Shown here one piece after another: positions 6,085-14,101 of a stretch of DNA of 14,225 bases. The position numbers and the translations under genes were made by a program. Every line of letters starts with the position of its first letter. Within the stretch, counting starts at the first letter, position 1. Below the pieces are notes generated by a model, which was given only the letters and a program-made list of their open reading frames with translations, was not told the origin of the DNA and did no database searches. Source of the stretch: Patescibacteria group bacterium (GTDB lineage: Bacteria > Patescibacteriota > Patescibacteriia > Patescibacteriales > UBA12465); the NCBI GenBank assembly GCA_021734825.1, contig JAIPIE010000017.1:1-14225 (forward strand), read 5' to 3'.

Positions 6085-6139
6085 TTTTAAAGGTTTATAA
6101 CAAGTGACCAATTTGATCAACTCTTAAAAACCTTTAAAA
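6085..6139 (-). promoter_or_regulatory. Hairpin in the 5' leader of the membrane protein gene
   Basis: A perfect 12-bp inverted repeat joins 6128-6139 and 6085-6096 (TTTTAAAGGTTT and its complement) around a 31-nt loop that contains the palindrome TTGATCAA. The hairpin ends 10 nt before the start codon at 6074 and lies fully inside the predicted transcript, so it could control translation or mRNA stability. Confidence 0.55.
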
Positions 6140-6164
6140 CTCTTTTTCAAAGTACAACTGTTTT

Positions 6165-6193
6165 ATTATATCATTTTATATAACTATTGTCAA
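6165..6193 (-). promoter_or_regulatory. Perfect consensus sigma-70-type promoter
   Basis: On the minus strand TTGACA (6193-6188) and TATAAT (6170-6165) are separated by exactly 17 bp. The start site would be near 6158, about 84 nt upstream of the membrane protein start codon. Confidence 0.85.
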
Positions 6194-6202
6194 GCCCGAT
6201 TA

Positions 6203-6226
6203 AGAGTCCTGATTATAGGCAACTCT
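6203..6226 (-). terminator. Weak terminator candidate after radA
   Basis: On the minus strand AGAGT and ACTCT, plus CCT and AGG, form an 8-bp stem with a 2-nt bulge. It is followed only by TTAAT, so termination would be weak. A 10-bp direct repeat, TCCTGATTAT, occurs at 6207-6216 and 6235-6244, the second overlapping the radA stop codon. Confidence 0.3.
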
Positions 6227-6240
6227 GTGTGTAATCCTGA

Positions 6241-7587
6241 TTATTTCATTAAATCAACTAATTCCCCTAAATTCTTGATTTTAATTAATTTTAGCTTACC
6301 TGCCTTATAATCTACCCCTTCAGGGATAATAGCACTCTTAAAACCCAATTTCTCCGCTTCTTTAAGGCGTTGCTCTAGGCGAAAGACCGGACGAAGCTCG
6401 GCTCCAAGTCCGACTTCACCGATTATCACCATACCAGAATCCAAAGTTTTATTCAAATAAGAAGAAATTATCGCTGCGCAAACCGCCAAATCAAGGGCGG
6501 GATCGTTAATTTTTAAACCACCAACCACGTTTAAAATAATATCACGGGTCACTAAATTAATCTGACTGCGTTTGGCAATTACCGCACTTAAAACCTGCAA
6601 ACGATTAACATCGAGACCGCTGGACTTACGCTGAGGATAACCAAAGACTGTTCGCGTTACTAGTGCCTGAATATTCACTAAAAAAGGACGACTACCTTCA
6701 AGAACACAGCCAATCACTGAACCGGAAATGGCAACCGCACCCGAACCCAAGAAAACAGAGCTTGGATCCTTTGCCTCCACAAAACCTATACTCGTCATTT
6801 CTAAAACTCCAAGCTCATTGACCGAGCCAAAACGATTTTTACTCGTCCGCAATAAACAATAATTACTCCCTGGCTCATTTTCTAAAGTTAAGACCGTATC
6901 CACAATATGTTCTAAAGATTTTGGTCCAGCCACTTGACCATCTTTAGTGATATGCCCAATTAAAAGTACACTGATGCCATACTCTTTAGCAATCTCTAAA
7001 AACTTCACTGCTACTGCCCTAATCTGACTGAGACTGCCAGCCTCTGAAGGAATTAAAGATGAATAAACCGTTTGAATAGAATCAACCACAATCATTGTCG
7101 GTTTGAATTTCAGGGCGGCACCAGATATTTTTTCCACACTAGTTTCGCCGATAAAACGCAGACGACTTAAATCACATTTTAATCTTTCTAAACGATTTTT
7201 CACTTGAATAGCTGATTCTTCGCCACTCACATATAAAACTTCTCCCTTAGCACTGAGGGTGTCAGCTAATTGTGCCGCTAAAGTGCTCTTACCAATTCCG
7301 GGTTCACCGCTTAAAAGTAATAAAGATCCAGGTAAGAGGCCGCCGCCAAGCACACGATCAATTTCTTCCCAACCACTTTTAATTCTTATCTCTGGATCAT
7401 TCTTTAAACTCCGCAAATCAAGCACGGAAGCATCGCCTATTTTCTTGGCTTCAATTTTTTTCTCACTTTGAGTATCACTAATATTCTCCAACAAAGTCCC
7501 CCAAGAACCACACTCTAAGCAACGCCCACTCCATTTAGGGAATTGGGCGTCGCAGTGCGAACAAATGTATATTTTCTTAATTGCCAT
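6241..7587 (-). CDS. radA: DNA repair and recombination protein RadA (Sms)
   Basis: RadA is a RecA-like ATPase that extends heteroduplex during recombination and is needed for natural transformation in bacteria studied so far. The 448-residue product has the usual length and domain order: a zinc finger (Cys9-x2-Cys12, Cys23-x2-Cys26), Walker A GEPGIGKST at 94-102, Walker B MIVVDS at 165-170, the RadA signature KNRFG at 250-254, and a C-terminal Lon-protease-like domain. The frame opens 24 nt earlier at another ATG, but that start would overlap the preceding gene and add eight residues before the conserved N-terminus. The chosen ATG lies 1 nt after the upstream stop. It is the last gene of a secretion-like operon, and this translational closeness suggests co-expression with the VirB4-type ATPase. 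Confidence 0.96.
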   Translation of the reverse strand: MAIKKIYICSHCDAQFPKWSGRCLECGSWGTLLENISDTQSEKKIEAKKIGDASVLDLRSLKNDPEIRIKSGWEEIDRVLGGGLLPGSLLLLSGEPGIGKSTLAAQLADTLSAKGEVLYVSGEESAIQVKNRLERLKCDLSRLRFIGETSVEKISGAALKFKPTMIVVDSIQTVYSSLIPSEAGSLSQIRAVAVKFLEIAKEYGISVLLIGHITKDGQVAGPKSLEHIVDTVLTLENEPGSNYCLLRTSKNRFGSVNELGVLEMTSIGFVEAKDPSSVFLGSGAVAISGSVIGCVLEGSRPFLVNIQALVTRTVFGYPQRKSSGLDVNRLQVLSAVIAKRSQINLVTRDIILNVVGGLKINDPALDLAVCAAIISSYLNKTLDSGMVIIGEVGLGAELRPVFRLEQRLKEAEKLGFKSAIIPEGVDYKAGKLKLIKIKNLGELVDLMK

Positions 7588-7588
7588 T

Positions 7589-8206
7589 TTATTTAAGCCA
7601 ATAAGCACCATCTACCAGCCATTGATCAGACTCTTTTACAAAAGTAAGGCGTAAGTTCTGTTGATAATTATTTTCCCCACCATCAAGATTAAGCTCTCTT
7701 CTTTGCGTACTAATAATAACCTCAGCGCTACCAAGAGCATCATTAAAACTCTCTACCTCCGTGCTAACTGCCTTCGTAGTAACGCCATAATAACTGCCAC
7801 TGTAAGGATTTTCTTGACGCATCTTTTCCACATAATTTTTGGCCCAATCACGCATTGAGTCAGTCATAAAAATATTCAGATCTTCAAAGTTACTGTAATT
7901 TGACTGATTGGAATATGAACCTAAACGTTCGGCAAAAGCAGAGGCTAATTTCGCAACATCATTGGCATTAGTTGTGTGGCTATCTTCCTGAGAAATATCA
8001 TATTGTTGATAATTGCGAGGACGATCGCTAGGAGTAGTACTGCTCGTATCAGTTACGGGAAGAATCTGTACAATCGGCACAGTATTCACTACTGGCGCTG
8101 TTGTCGGGGCAAAACTACGACGGAAATAAATGAAGTAGATAATAGCGGCAATAATCAATAAGCCCACAATAACGATAAAGATTCCTAATTTTTTGTGATT
8201 ATTCAT
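7589..8206 (-). CDS. Membrane-anchored protein with NTF2/VirB8-like C-terminal domain
   Basis: The 205-residue protein has a short basic cytoplasmic N-terminus, one transmembrane anchor (about 8-28), a Pro/Thr/Ser-rich linker (about 32-75), and an extracytoplasmic domain (about 80-205). The domain starts with a helix (NDVAKLASAFAERLGSY), has a middle part with YYGVTTKAVSTEVESF, and ends with strands of the type LRLTFVKESDQWLVDGAYWL. This is the pattern of NTF2-like folds seen in VirB8, TrbF and TcpC proteins of conjugation systems, which have the same single-anchor topology. Placed directly after a VirB4-type ATPase gene, a VirB8-like scaffold role is a reasonable inference, but no diagnostic motif proves it. 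It lies 11 nt downstream of the ATPase gene and 1 nt upstream of radA. No Shine-Dalgarno sequence is seen. Confidence 0.7.
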   Translation of the reverse strand: MNNHKKLGIFIVIVGLLIIAAIIYFIYFRRSFAPTTAPVVNTVPIVQILPVTDTSSTTPSDRPRNYQQYDISQEDSHTTNANDVAKLASAFAERLGSYSNQSNYSNFEDLNIFMTDSMRDWAKNYVEKMRQENPYSGSYYGVTTKAVSTEVESFNDALGSAEVIISTQRRELNLDGGENNYQQNLRLTFVKESDQWLVDGAYWLK

Positions 8207-8217
8207 ATATTTTTAGA

Positions 8218-10119
8218 CTAATTTTGTTCTTGAGCTAAGCTTTCGTCAAATTCTTTTTTTGCTTCTTCGATTTCTAATAACTGGCGAGGATCGGAAGTTA
8301 TTAATTGATCCTCAGCATAAGAAGCTACCACTTTCATGGCCACGTGCTTATTACCAGCGAAGAAAATACCTTCACCAACACCACATTCTAATAATAAATA
8401 TTTTTCTCCCTCCGTTAAAAGAAAGGTCTTTTGTACCAAGTCAATGGCGGCTGGAGATTGCTTTAAAAGAATCTGTAAAGAAGAGTTGGTTACGATTGCC
8501 TTACCATAAGGAGAGCTTAAAAAGTCGTTTACATCCTGTGTAATCGTAGTTACCCCCAGATAATATTTACGGCAACGTTTAACTAGAGCGAAAATAAATT
8601 TAGCACTATCTTCATTTTGCATCATCCACCAAGCTTCATCAATAACTAAAATACGCTTTTTCATTTCACTGCGCACGGTATTCCAAATATAGTTAACAAT
8701 GGTATAAATTGCCAAGGGCCTGAGCTCATCTTCTAAATCACGTACCGAGAAACAAACAAGTTGATTATTCATTTCCACGTTGGTAGGACTATTAAGCAAG
8801 CCGGCAAAGGTACCTTCGGTATATTTTTTTAAACGTAAAGCTAAGTCAGCCCCTCCCTCCATGCCATCAAGAACTTGTTCAAAATCGCTCATCACCGGTG
8901 GCTCAATCGTCGATAAATCTGAATCTGGAGTAATATCTTTCTTAGCATATGTTTCTAAAAGCGCTCGATCAACAATTGAATCCTCATCATAATTTAATTT
9001 ACCCAACATTAAACGGACTAAACCCTTCAAAGTGATAACAGCGCTGCGAATAATATCCTTAGCCTTGGCTTCCCCGCCAATAGCACGAGGCAAGTCAAAA
9101 GGATTGATCTTATTTTCTGAAGCTAAAGAAATATTAACATAAGTGCCACCAACCGCTTCCGCCAAATGTTTATATTCATATTCCGGATCAATCACAATTA
9201 CTTCTGCTCCTAACATCAAAGAACGTAAAATTTCTAACTTAATCGCATATGATTTACCCGCACCAGAAGTAGCAAAAACAACTGAATTAGCATTTTGTAA
9301 AGAAAAACGATCAAATAAAATTAAACTATTATTATGACGATTGATACCGTATAAAATACCACGATCACTGGTTAATTCACTGGAAATAAAAGGGAAAGAA
9401 GATGCAATGGGCGAAGAGTTCATATTAAAAGTAATATAAAGCTCATCATTACCTAAAGGTAAAGTAGAATTAAAACCTTGCTCAGCTTGGAAATAAACAC
9501 GGCGAGAATAAACTAAACGTGAACCAAAAATATCTTCTACTTGATCAGACATGCGGTCCAGCTCTTCTTTATCGTCAGCGTATAAAGTTACATACAAAGA
9601 AAATTGAAAGAATTTTTCTGTACCTTGAGTTAAGGCGTCACGTAAATATTCAATATCGCGTAAAGCGGTTTCACGTAAAGGGTCGCGAGCGGCCCCCTTT
9701 TCGGCATCAGAAATAATCTGTGCCTCTAAAGCACCAACTTTATTTTTTAATTGCTTTAAAATAACCGCACTTTTAACAGGATAAAAGAACATGGAAACAT
9801 CAAAAGTGAGATTAAGATTAATAATTGGGGCAAACCAGCCAACACTGATATAGCGGGGATAAGCAATAATAAATAAAGTTCGAACGAATTTTGAACCCAA
9901 TCGTAAATAAGTCGGATGCACCTGTAAGCTCGCCGGCGAAATAATATCACGCACTGTTAAAACCCCCCTACGAAAGGCTTTCTCTTCTTCAATTATCTCT
10001 CGAGTCAACTCTGGATCAGCCTCAATCTGTTGACCCTTATCCTTGTTCTTCGAGGACAAACTGATAGGAGTATTGAGAGTTATTTTTTGTTTATCGTTGT
10101 CTCTATTAAAATTAACCAT
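8218..10119 (-). CDS. VirB4/TraC-type type IV secretion ATPase
   Basis: The 633-residue product contains a VirB4-like N-terminal region (about 50-250) and a RecA-like motor domain. Walker A is ATSGAGKSY at 283-291, with Ala at the first position where Gly is usual. IVIDPEYEY (308-316) and NPFDLP (339-344) follow. Walker B is LVIDEAWWMM at 491-500, and a TITQDVNDF segment (525-533) completes the VirB4/TraC/TrwB-family pattern. Such ATPases power pilus assembly or substrate transfer at the inner membrane. No transmembrane helix is obvious, although the stretch at about 80-114 is hydrophobic. The gene follows the TraC-like gene by 8 nt. Start at ATG 10119 is supported by the tight spacing; there is no Shine-Dalgarno sequence. 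The assignment to the VirB4 family is firm, but the substrate is unknown. Confidence 0.93.
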   Translation of the reverse strand: MVNFNRDNDKQKITLNTPISLSSKNKDKGQQIEADPELTREIIEEEKAFRRGVLTVRDIISPASLQVHPTYLRLGSKFVRTLFIIAYPRYISVGWFAPIINLNLTFDVSMFFYPVKSAVILKQLKNKVGALEAQIISDAEKGAARDPLRETALRDIEYLRDALTQGTEKFFQFSLYVTLYADDKEELDRMSDQVEDIFGSRLVYSRRVYFQAEQGFNSTLPLGNDELYITFNMNSSPIASSFPFISSELTSDRGILYGINRHNNSLILFDRFSLQNANSVVFATSGAGKSYAIKLEILRSLMLGAEVIVIDPEYEYKHLAEAVGGTYVNISLASENKINPFDLPRAIGGEAKAKDIIRSAVITLKGLVRLMLGKLNYDEDSIVDRALLETYAKKDITPDSDLSTIEPPVMSDFEQVLDGMEGGADLALRLKKYTEGTFAGLLNSPTNVEMNNQLVCFSVRDLEDELRPLAIYTIVNYIWNTVRSEMKKRILVIDEAWWMMQNEDSAKFIFALVKRCRKYYLGVTTITQDVNDFLSSPYGKAIVTNSSLQILLKQSPAAIDLVQKTFLLTEGEKYLLLECGVGEGIFFAGNKHVAMKVVASYAEDQLITSDPRQLLEIEEAKKEFDESLAQEQN

Positions 10120-10127
10120 AGTTAAGA

Positions 10128-10814
10128 TTAGTTAGTATCTACTCTTAATTTTTCTAAATCGACTAGATTTTGATTTTTGGCTGTTTCGGGGTTATAAGTT
10201 TTATAATATAATTCGATTAAACTTTGGGTGTCGAGACGAGCAACGCTTACCCCCATCGATTCCATGCCACCAATAACACTGTTTAAGCGTCGATCAAGCA
10301 TCTCTTGATAACGTTTAAAGCTTTTATCTTTGAGTTTAATGGAAGTGGCCGGTTTTAAAGCCTCTCCTAAAAGTGAGAAAAAGCCTTTATGTTTATCAGT
10401 TAAAGGATCATAAGGAACAACCACGAAAAAGCGTTTGTTCATAATCTTTCCCAAAGAAGTCAATTCTTTAATATACTCAATATATTCTGAAGTCTGTATT
10501 TTTAAAAGTTTATTAATCTGCTGCTTTTCTTTTTCTTGCAGATAAACAAGATAATTATCAATATCTAGCTCACGTGACTGAATCACAATCTCTAGCATAA
10601 AGTTGAGATTATTTAAAAACATCACATAAGAATTAATTACGGCATTCTGTTCATCTTCACTCTTTAAGGCAAAGTTAATACTTGAAACCAGCAGAACCGC
10701 TCTTAAGGTGCCGTCTTTCATAATCACGACGTCATCTTTAATTTCAGCAATGTCTAGATATTGCTGTGTAGATACGTTCACCTTATTTCTTACTAAACTA
10801 TTTTTTTCAGGCAT
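10128..10814 (-). CDS. TraC-like protein (VirB4 N-terminal-domain homologue)
   Basis: The 228-residue protein lacks Walker motifs. Its pattern, a strand with MKDGTLRAVLLVSSINFALKSEDEQNAVINSYVMFLNNL followed by EIVIQSRELDIDNYLVYLQ and a FFVVVPYDP strand, is that of the N-terminal domain of VirB4/TraC ATPases and of the stand-alone TraC-like proteins near prgI in Patescibacteria and Gram-positive conjugation clusters. It probably partners the downstream ATPase. The ATG at 10814 lies 4 nt after the prgI-like stop; an earlier in-frame ATG at 10868 overlaps that gene and encodes a poorly fitting N-terminus (LIPRAVIAAII), so it was rejected. No membrane segment or Shine-Dalgarno sequence is seen. 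Confidence 0.8.
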   Translation of the reverse strand: MPEKNSLVRNKVNVSTQQYLDIAEIKDDVVIMKDGTLRAVLLVSSINFALKSEDEQNAVINSYVMFLNNLNFMLEIVIQSRELDIDNYLVYLQEKEKQQINKLLKIQTSEYIEYIKELTSLGKIMNKRFFVVVPYDPLTDKHKGFFSLLGEALKPATSIKLKDKSFKRYQEMLDRRLNSVIGGMESMGVSVARLDTQSLIELYYKTYNPETAKNQNLVDLEKLRVDTN

Positions 10815-10818
10815 AAAA

Positions 10819-11253
10819 TTAAATTTCTTCACTATTATCGCCGCGATAACGGCCCTTGGTATCAACAACTAAAGCTAAATCAGCTAAACGTGAGGATTTA
10901 AATGGCTCTTTACTTACTGTCGGCAATTCTTCTTTGATGATATTTACAGGTTCGGGTCGGTCAATATAGCCAAGTAGATGATTCCAAACGCGCAAATGAG
11001 GACGACGCCAAGTTTGAATCAAATTTAAAACAAAAAAATGAAAAGGTCGTCCATTAATTTTCAAAAAGGCAAAAGTACCAGCAATCGCAAAGACCAAAAT
11101 GCCAATAGTTAGGAATAAGGCAAAATCAAAAATCTTATAACTAATACCGATAATGGTGGCCGCACCTAAAAAAATCAAAAACTGCCTAGTCGTAATCGGA
11201 CCAATAATCTTACTTTCAACATCAATAAATTGTGGAACGGTGAATTGTTGCAT
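10819..11253 (-). CDS. PrgI family (VirB3-like) membrane protein
   Basis: The 144-residue protein starts with FTVPQFIDVESKIIGPITTRQFL, the typical PrgI-family opening, followed by two membrane helices at about 22-40 and 43-64. A conserved basic stretch with P.HFF...I..W.RP (about 70-85) comes next, then a cytoplasmic tail ending at residue 144. PrgI proteins occur next to VirB4-type ATPases in Gram-positive and Patescibacteria conjugation-like clusters and occupy the place of VirB3, which docks the ATPase to the membrane. The gene begins 1 nt after the upstream stop and ends 4 nt before the TraC-like start, indicating coupled expression. No Shine-Dalgarno sequence precedes it. Confidence 0.9.
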   Translation of the reverse strand: MQQFTVPQFIDVESKIIGPITTRQFLIFLGAATIIGISYKIFDFALFLTIGILVFAIAGTFAFLKINGRPFHFFVLNLIQTWRRPHLRVWNHLLGYIDRPEPVNIIKEELPTVSKEPFKSSRLADLALVVDTKGRYRGDNSEEI

Positions 11254-11254
11254 A

Positions 11255-12892
11255 TTAGAACATTAATTGATTATTCATAAGAACAATGGCTTCAATCTCC
11301 TCCATGCTTAAACTTTCTTTCTTCTCTACCTGTCTATTGGCGATAGTCTCACGTAAAGTCATACCACTAACAACTGCCTCTTGAGCTAAACGTACATATA
11401 AACGATTGACCGGACTCTGGCGCCAAGCTTTAACACCTTCAACCATGCGATCATAACCATCTTTTTCTAATAAATGAATTTTGTTAACAATTTTCACCGT
11501 GATTTCTTTAGGGGTTGCTCCCAGACGGCGAAAGTTGACCAAATCTAGATAACGTAATTCCTCCAAAGGCCCCATTACTTTCGGCCTCATTTTTACATCT
11601 TCTATTTTCGTTCTAGATTCACTGCTAGCGGCTGGACGAGCAGAAATCGCTGCTTCTTTAACAGCGGCTTTAACTGCTTCTTCTAAATGATTACTGGACA
11701 GAGAGACTGGTCCAGAACCGTGCTTACTATTAATAGTCTTATTTGCCTGTTCCTTAAAGAGCTTAGCCCAAAGACCGGATAATTCTGAAGGAGCTTTTTT
11801 AAAACTTCTGTTTGTGGCCGCCTCCGGTTTAAGATTTTCTAAAGTCGCCTCTTTCAATTTTGCGTTAGAAGTGGCAGCAGCCTGTGCGGCTAAAGCCTCA
11901 TTTTTACCCATAACTGGAACGGCTTCATCTTTTACTTTATCAATAGCAATCTTCTGATCAATTATCTTTTGAGACTTATTTGCTTCTTCGCTCACACCTA
12001 ATTTAACAACCGCTGGAGCAACTTGATTAGGTGTCATTACTGGAACAGACTGCCTTCTATCATCTGTTAAGGTTTTATTTGTGCCTGAGACATTATGTTG
12101 CGAATCAGCCTTCTCTGGAGTATTATCAGCCGCTTCTTGTAGAGACAGTGTTGGTGCTGGCGCAGCAATTTCCAACTCATCTACTGGGGCCTCTAATTCA
12201 TGTTTAGTGTCTAAAATCTGTTGTTTAAATTTTCCTGCCAAAGCTGCTGGTGCTTTTATTTTTCCACCAGCAATGGCTGATTTTAAATCATAAGCAGAGC
12301 CGTCCTGTTGTTTAATTAAATTATTAAGTTCAGCTGAAGCCTGCGGTCTAGCTAGCTCTACTGGCGGAGTGGTCGCTGGTAGGTCTAAGGCGCGTAATAA
12401 ACGGTCGGCCGTAACAGCATCAAGACCGAGCCCACCCTGATTAACATCACGCTCCAAGGCTGCCCTTACATCAATTTTTGTTCTTACTCCTTTACGATAA
12501 GTGAGCAGAATTTGACGACAACGATTCATTAAATCCGAGCTAGGCAGAATAATCGCGTTATCTTTCATCAGCTGCACCAACTCTTTTTCCTCTGGACTTA
12601 ATGGTGGCGCCATTTTCAAACCCAAATAAGTCGCCACCGAAAAAAACAATTTTTCCTGTAATTCCTGATTTAAAGCCTGAGCCTGTTCTGGGCTCAAAGA
12701 CATTTCGGTAATAAGATGAGCAGTTAAATCCTTAATTAAGACCTGTTTAACCATTATCTGCATGACCAGCATGGCCAAATTTACCTTGTATTTACTTTCC
12801 AAAGACGACAAAATCTCCATCGCCGCTGGTGAAGATACTTTGTCTCTAAGTTCCTTAGGGAGTTTATTAAATTGTTGCAGATAATCGAACAT
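11255..12892 (-). CDS. Uncharacterised 545-residue protein, first gene of the secretion-like operon
   Basis: Not recognised. The protein appears soluble, with no signal peptide or membrane helix. It has three parts. An N-terminal helical region (about 1-185) has a repeating leucine/methionine pattern (LAMLVMQIMVKQVLIKDLTA and similar). A long middle region of about 220 residues, rich in Ala, Lys, Glu, Pro and Ser, looks disordered (about 186-420). A C-terminal helical domain (about 435-545) carries ELRYLDLVNFRRLG and VEGVKAWRQSPVNRLYVRL. Its place directly upstream of prgI-like and VirB4-like genes, with a 1-nt gap, suggests a role with that machine, perhaps as an adaptor or scaffold; that is inference. 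Start at ATG 12892 is preceded by a promoter whose start site would be about 53 nt upstream. No Shine-Dalgarno sequence is visible. Confidence 0.85.
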   Translation of the reverse strand: MFDYLQQFNKLPKELRDKVSSPAAMEILSSLESKYKVNLAMLVMQIMVKQVLIKDLTAHLITEMSLSPEQAQALNQELQEKLFFSVATYLGLKMAPPLSPEEKELVQLMKDNAIILPSSDLMNRCRQILLTYRKGVRTKIDVRAALERDVNQGGLGLDAVTADRLLRALDLPATTPPVELARPQASAELNNLIKQQDGSAYDLKSAIAGGKIKAPAALAGKFKQQILDTKHELEAPVDELEIAAPAPTLSLQEAADNTPEKADSQHNVSGTNKTLTDDRRQSVPVMTPNQVAPAVVKLGVSEEANKSQKIIDQKIAIDKVKDEAVPVMGKNEALAAQAAATSNAKLKEATLENLKPEAATNRSFKKAPSELSGLWAKLFKEQANKTINSKHGSGPVSLSSNHLEEAVKAAVKEAAISARPAASSESRTKIEDVKMRPKVMGPLEELRYLDLVNFRRLGATPKEITVKIVNKIHLLEKDGYDRMVEGVKAWRQSPVNRLYVRLAQEAVVSGMTLRETIANRQVEKKESLSMEEIEAIVLMNNQLMF

Positions 12893-12951
12893 TAAAGCGG
12901 AAAAAAATCTTAAAAATAGAAATCAAAAAATCTATTACGGACATTATCTCC

Positions 12952-12980
12952 ATTTTAGCATATTTTCCCTAAAAAGTGAA
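12952..12980 (-). promoter_or_regulatory. Promoter of the secretion-radA operon
   Basis: On the minus strand TTCACT (12980-12975) and TAAAAT (12957-12952) are separated by 17 bp. The -10 is extended by TG one base upstream (TGC-TAAAAT). The leader of about 53 nt contains an AT-rich inverted repeat, AATAGA/TCTATT (12915-12920 and 12931-12936). Confidence 0.55.
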
Positions 12981-13005
12981 AGCAAATACGAAGCTAAAAA
13001 ATGCT

Positions 13006-13042
13006 TAAATAAAAGCTAAAGCCGCCCTAAAAAAAGACGGCT
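13006..13042 (-). terminator. Intrinsic terminator after the PEP-synthase-like gene
   Basis: On the minus strand AGCCGTC (13042-13036) pairs with GGCGGCT (13026-13020) through 7 bp with one T-G pair and a T-rich loop, followed by a broken T-tract. It separates this gene from the downstream operon promoter. Confidence 0.6.
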
Positions 13043-13074
13043 GAAATAAGCTTGATATTCAATAAAAAAATGGC

Positions 13075-14013
13075 TTAAAGAGTAGTAATTGGACGACTTT
13101 GAGTTATATAAAATTTCTTTTTAACATAAGCCCACTCAATATCACAAGGAAATTTATAATGTTTTTCAATATTGGCGCAAATTTTGGCTAAAGCGATTAT
13201 TTGCTGCCCGCTTAATTTCTGTTTTTCTTGCATATTTTTAGCTACCGGCGTCCATTTTACACCTCGACGCAAACATTTAACGATTTGACGCTCTTGCTCA
13301 GCCACATTGATATCGATAATAGAAAAATCGTTCTTATCCACTACATAAGCATCAGGAGTAATAGAGCCAGAAACAATCGCCTCGCCTAAACCATAGCCAG
13401 CCTCAATAATCATTTGCCGTTTATCCTGAGTAACTGGGTGAACGGTAAAGGCAACGCCAGAAATTTCCGATTCCACCATTTCTTGCACCACTACCGCCAC
13501 GCTCACCTTGGTATTTAACATCTTTTTTTCATGACGATAGAATACGGCCCGGGGTGTAAATAGAGATGACCAGCACAACTTCACGTTTTTAAGTAGGGTT
13601 TTGTCAGTGGTATTAAGATAAGTTTCTAGCTCCCCTGCCCAAGAAGCAGAAGATGAGTCTTCGGCAGTAGCACTGGAACGAACGGCCACAAAAGGAGTTT
13701 TTAACTTTTTAAAAGCAGTTACAATTTCCTTATTTAAATCAACCGGCACCGTGGCACTGTCAATTAAGGATCTAATTTTTACCGAAAAACCTTCAACCGA
13801 ATTAATATCTTTATAATTCACTTTTTTCAGTAAAGCTTCTAATTCTTGCCTTAAATCTGTTTTATCTAAAAAACGATCAAAAGCATCAGCTAAGATAACA
13901 AAGCCAGGTGGCACCGGAATTTTGGCCTTAGTCATTTCGCCCAAAGAAGCCCCCTTGCCACCAGCAATATTGGCATCTTTTTTAGTAATTTTAGAAAATG
14001 GTAATGTGTGCAT
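13075..14013 (-). CDS. PEP synthase / PPDK-type ATP-binding domain, stand-alone
   Basis: The product is the nucleotide-binding (PPDK_N) domain of the phosphoenolpyruvate synthase family and little else. It has GGKGASLGEM (18-27), VRSSATAED (111-119), SWAGELETYLN (124-134), GYGLGEAIVSGSITPDAYVV, and the domain-ending EWAYVKKKFYITQSRPITTL at its C-terminus, followed at once by TAA. In full PpsA (about 790 residues) this domain passes phosphate from ATP to a swivelling histidine domain, which delivers it to pyruvate bound in a TIM barrel. Here the swivel domain is encoded by the gene just upstream. The ATG at 14013 gives 312 residues and starts just before the conserved segment; an earlier ATG at 14052 would add 13 residues from AT-rich, promoter-like DNA. 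Reaction and acceptor are uncertain: it could be split PpsA or a phosphotransferase of the rifampicin type. Confidence 0.88.
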   Translation of the reverse strand: MHTLPFSKITKKDANIAGGKGASLGEMTKAKIPVPPGFVILADAFDRFLDKTDLRQELEALLKKVNYKDINSVEGFSVKIRSLIDSATVPVDLNKEIVTAFKKLKTPFVAVRSSATAEDSSSASWAGELETYLNTTDKTLLKNVKLCWSSLFTPRAVFYRHEKKMLNTKVSVAVVVQEMVESEISGVAFTVHPVTQDKRQMIIEAGYGLGEAIVSGSITPDAYVVDKNDFSIIDINVAEQERQIVKCLRRGVKWTPVAKNMQEKQKLSGQQIIALAKICANIEKHYKFPCDIEWAYVKKKFYITQSRPITTL

Positions 14014-14101
14014 ATTTATAAGTTTATATATTATCTCTTTGTATGTTAACACTTATTAATTAAACTATTCAATTTTTTACTTCAGATAATAACAACAGAA
14101 A

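Noticed and set aside
7588..7611. Earlier ATG for radA at 7611
   Set aside because: It overlaps the preceding gene's coding end, and the added residues precede the conserved zinc-finger N-terminus; the ATG at 7587 fits the family length.
10815..10868. Earlier ATG for the TraC-like gene at 10868
   Set aside because: It would overlap the prgI-like gene by 50 nt, while an ATG 4 nt after that stop fits the operon spacing.
12081..12293. Plus-strand 70-codon ORF in the operon's first gene
   Set aside because: It is antisense to the low-complexity Ala-rich region, whose codon bias creates open frames on the other strand; no promoter is seen.
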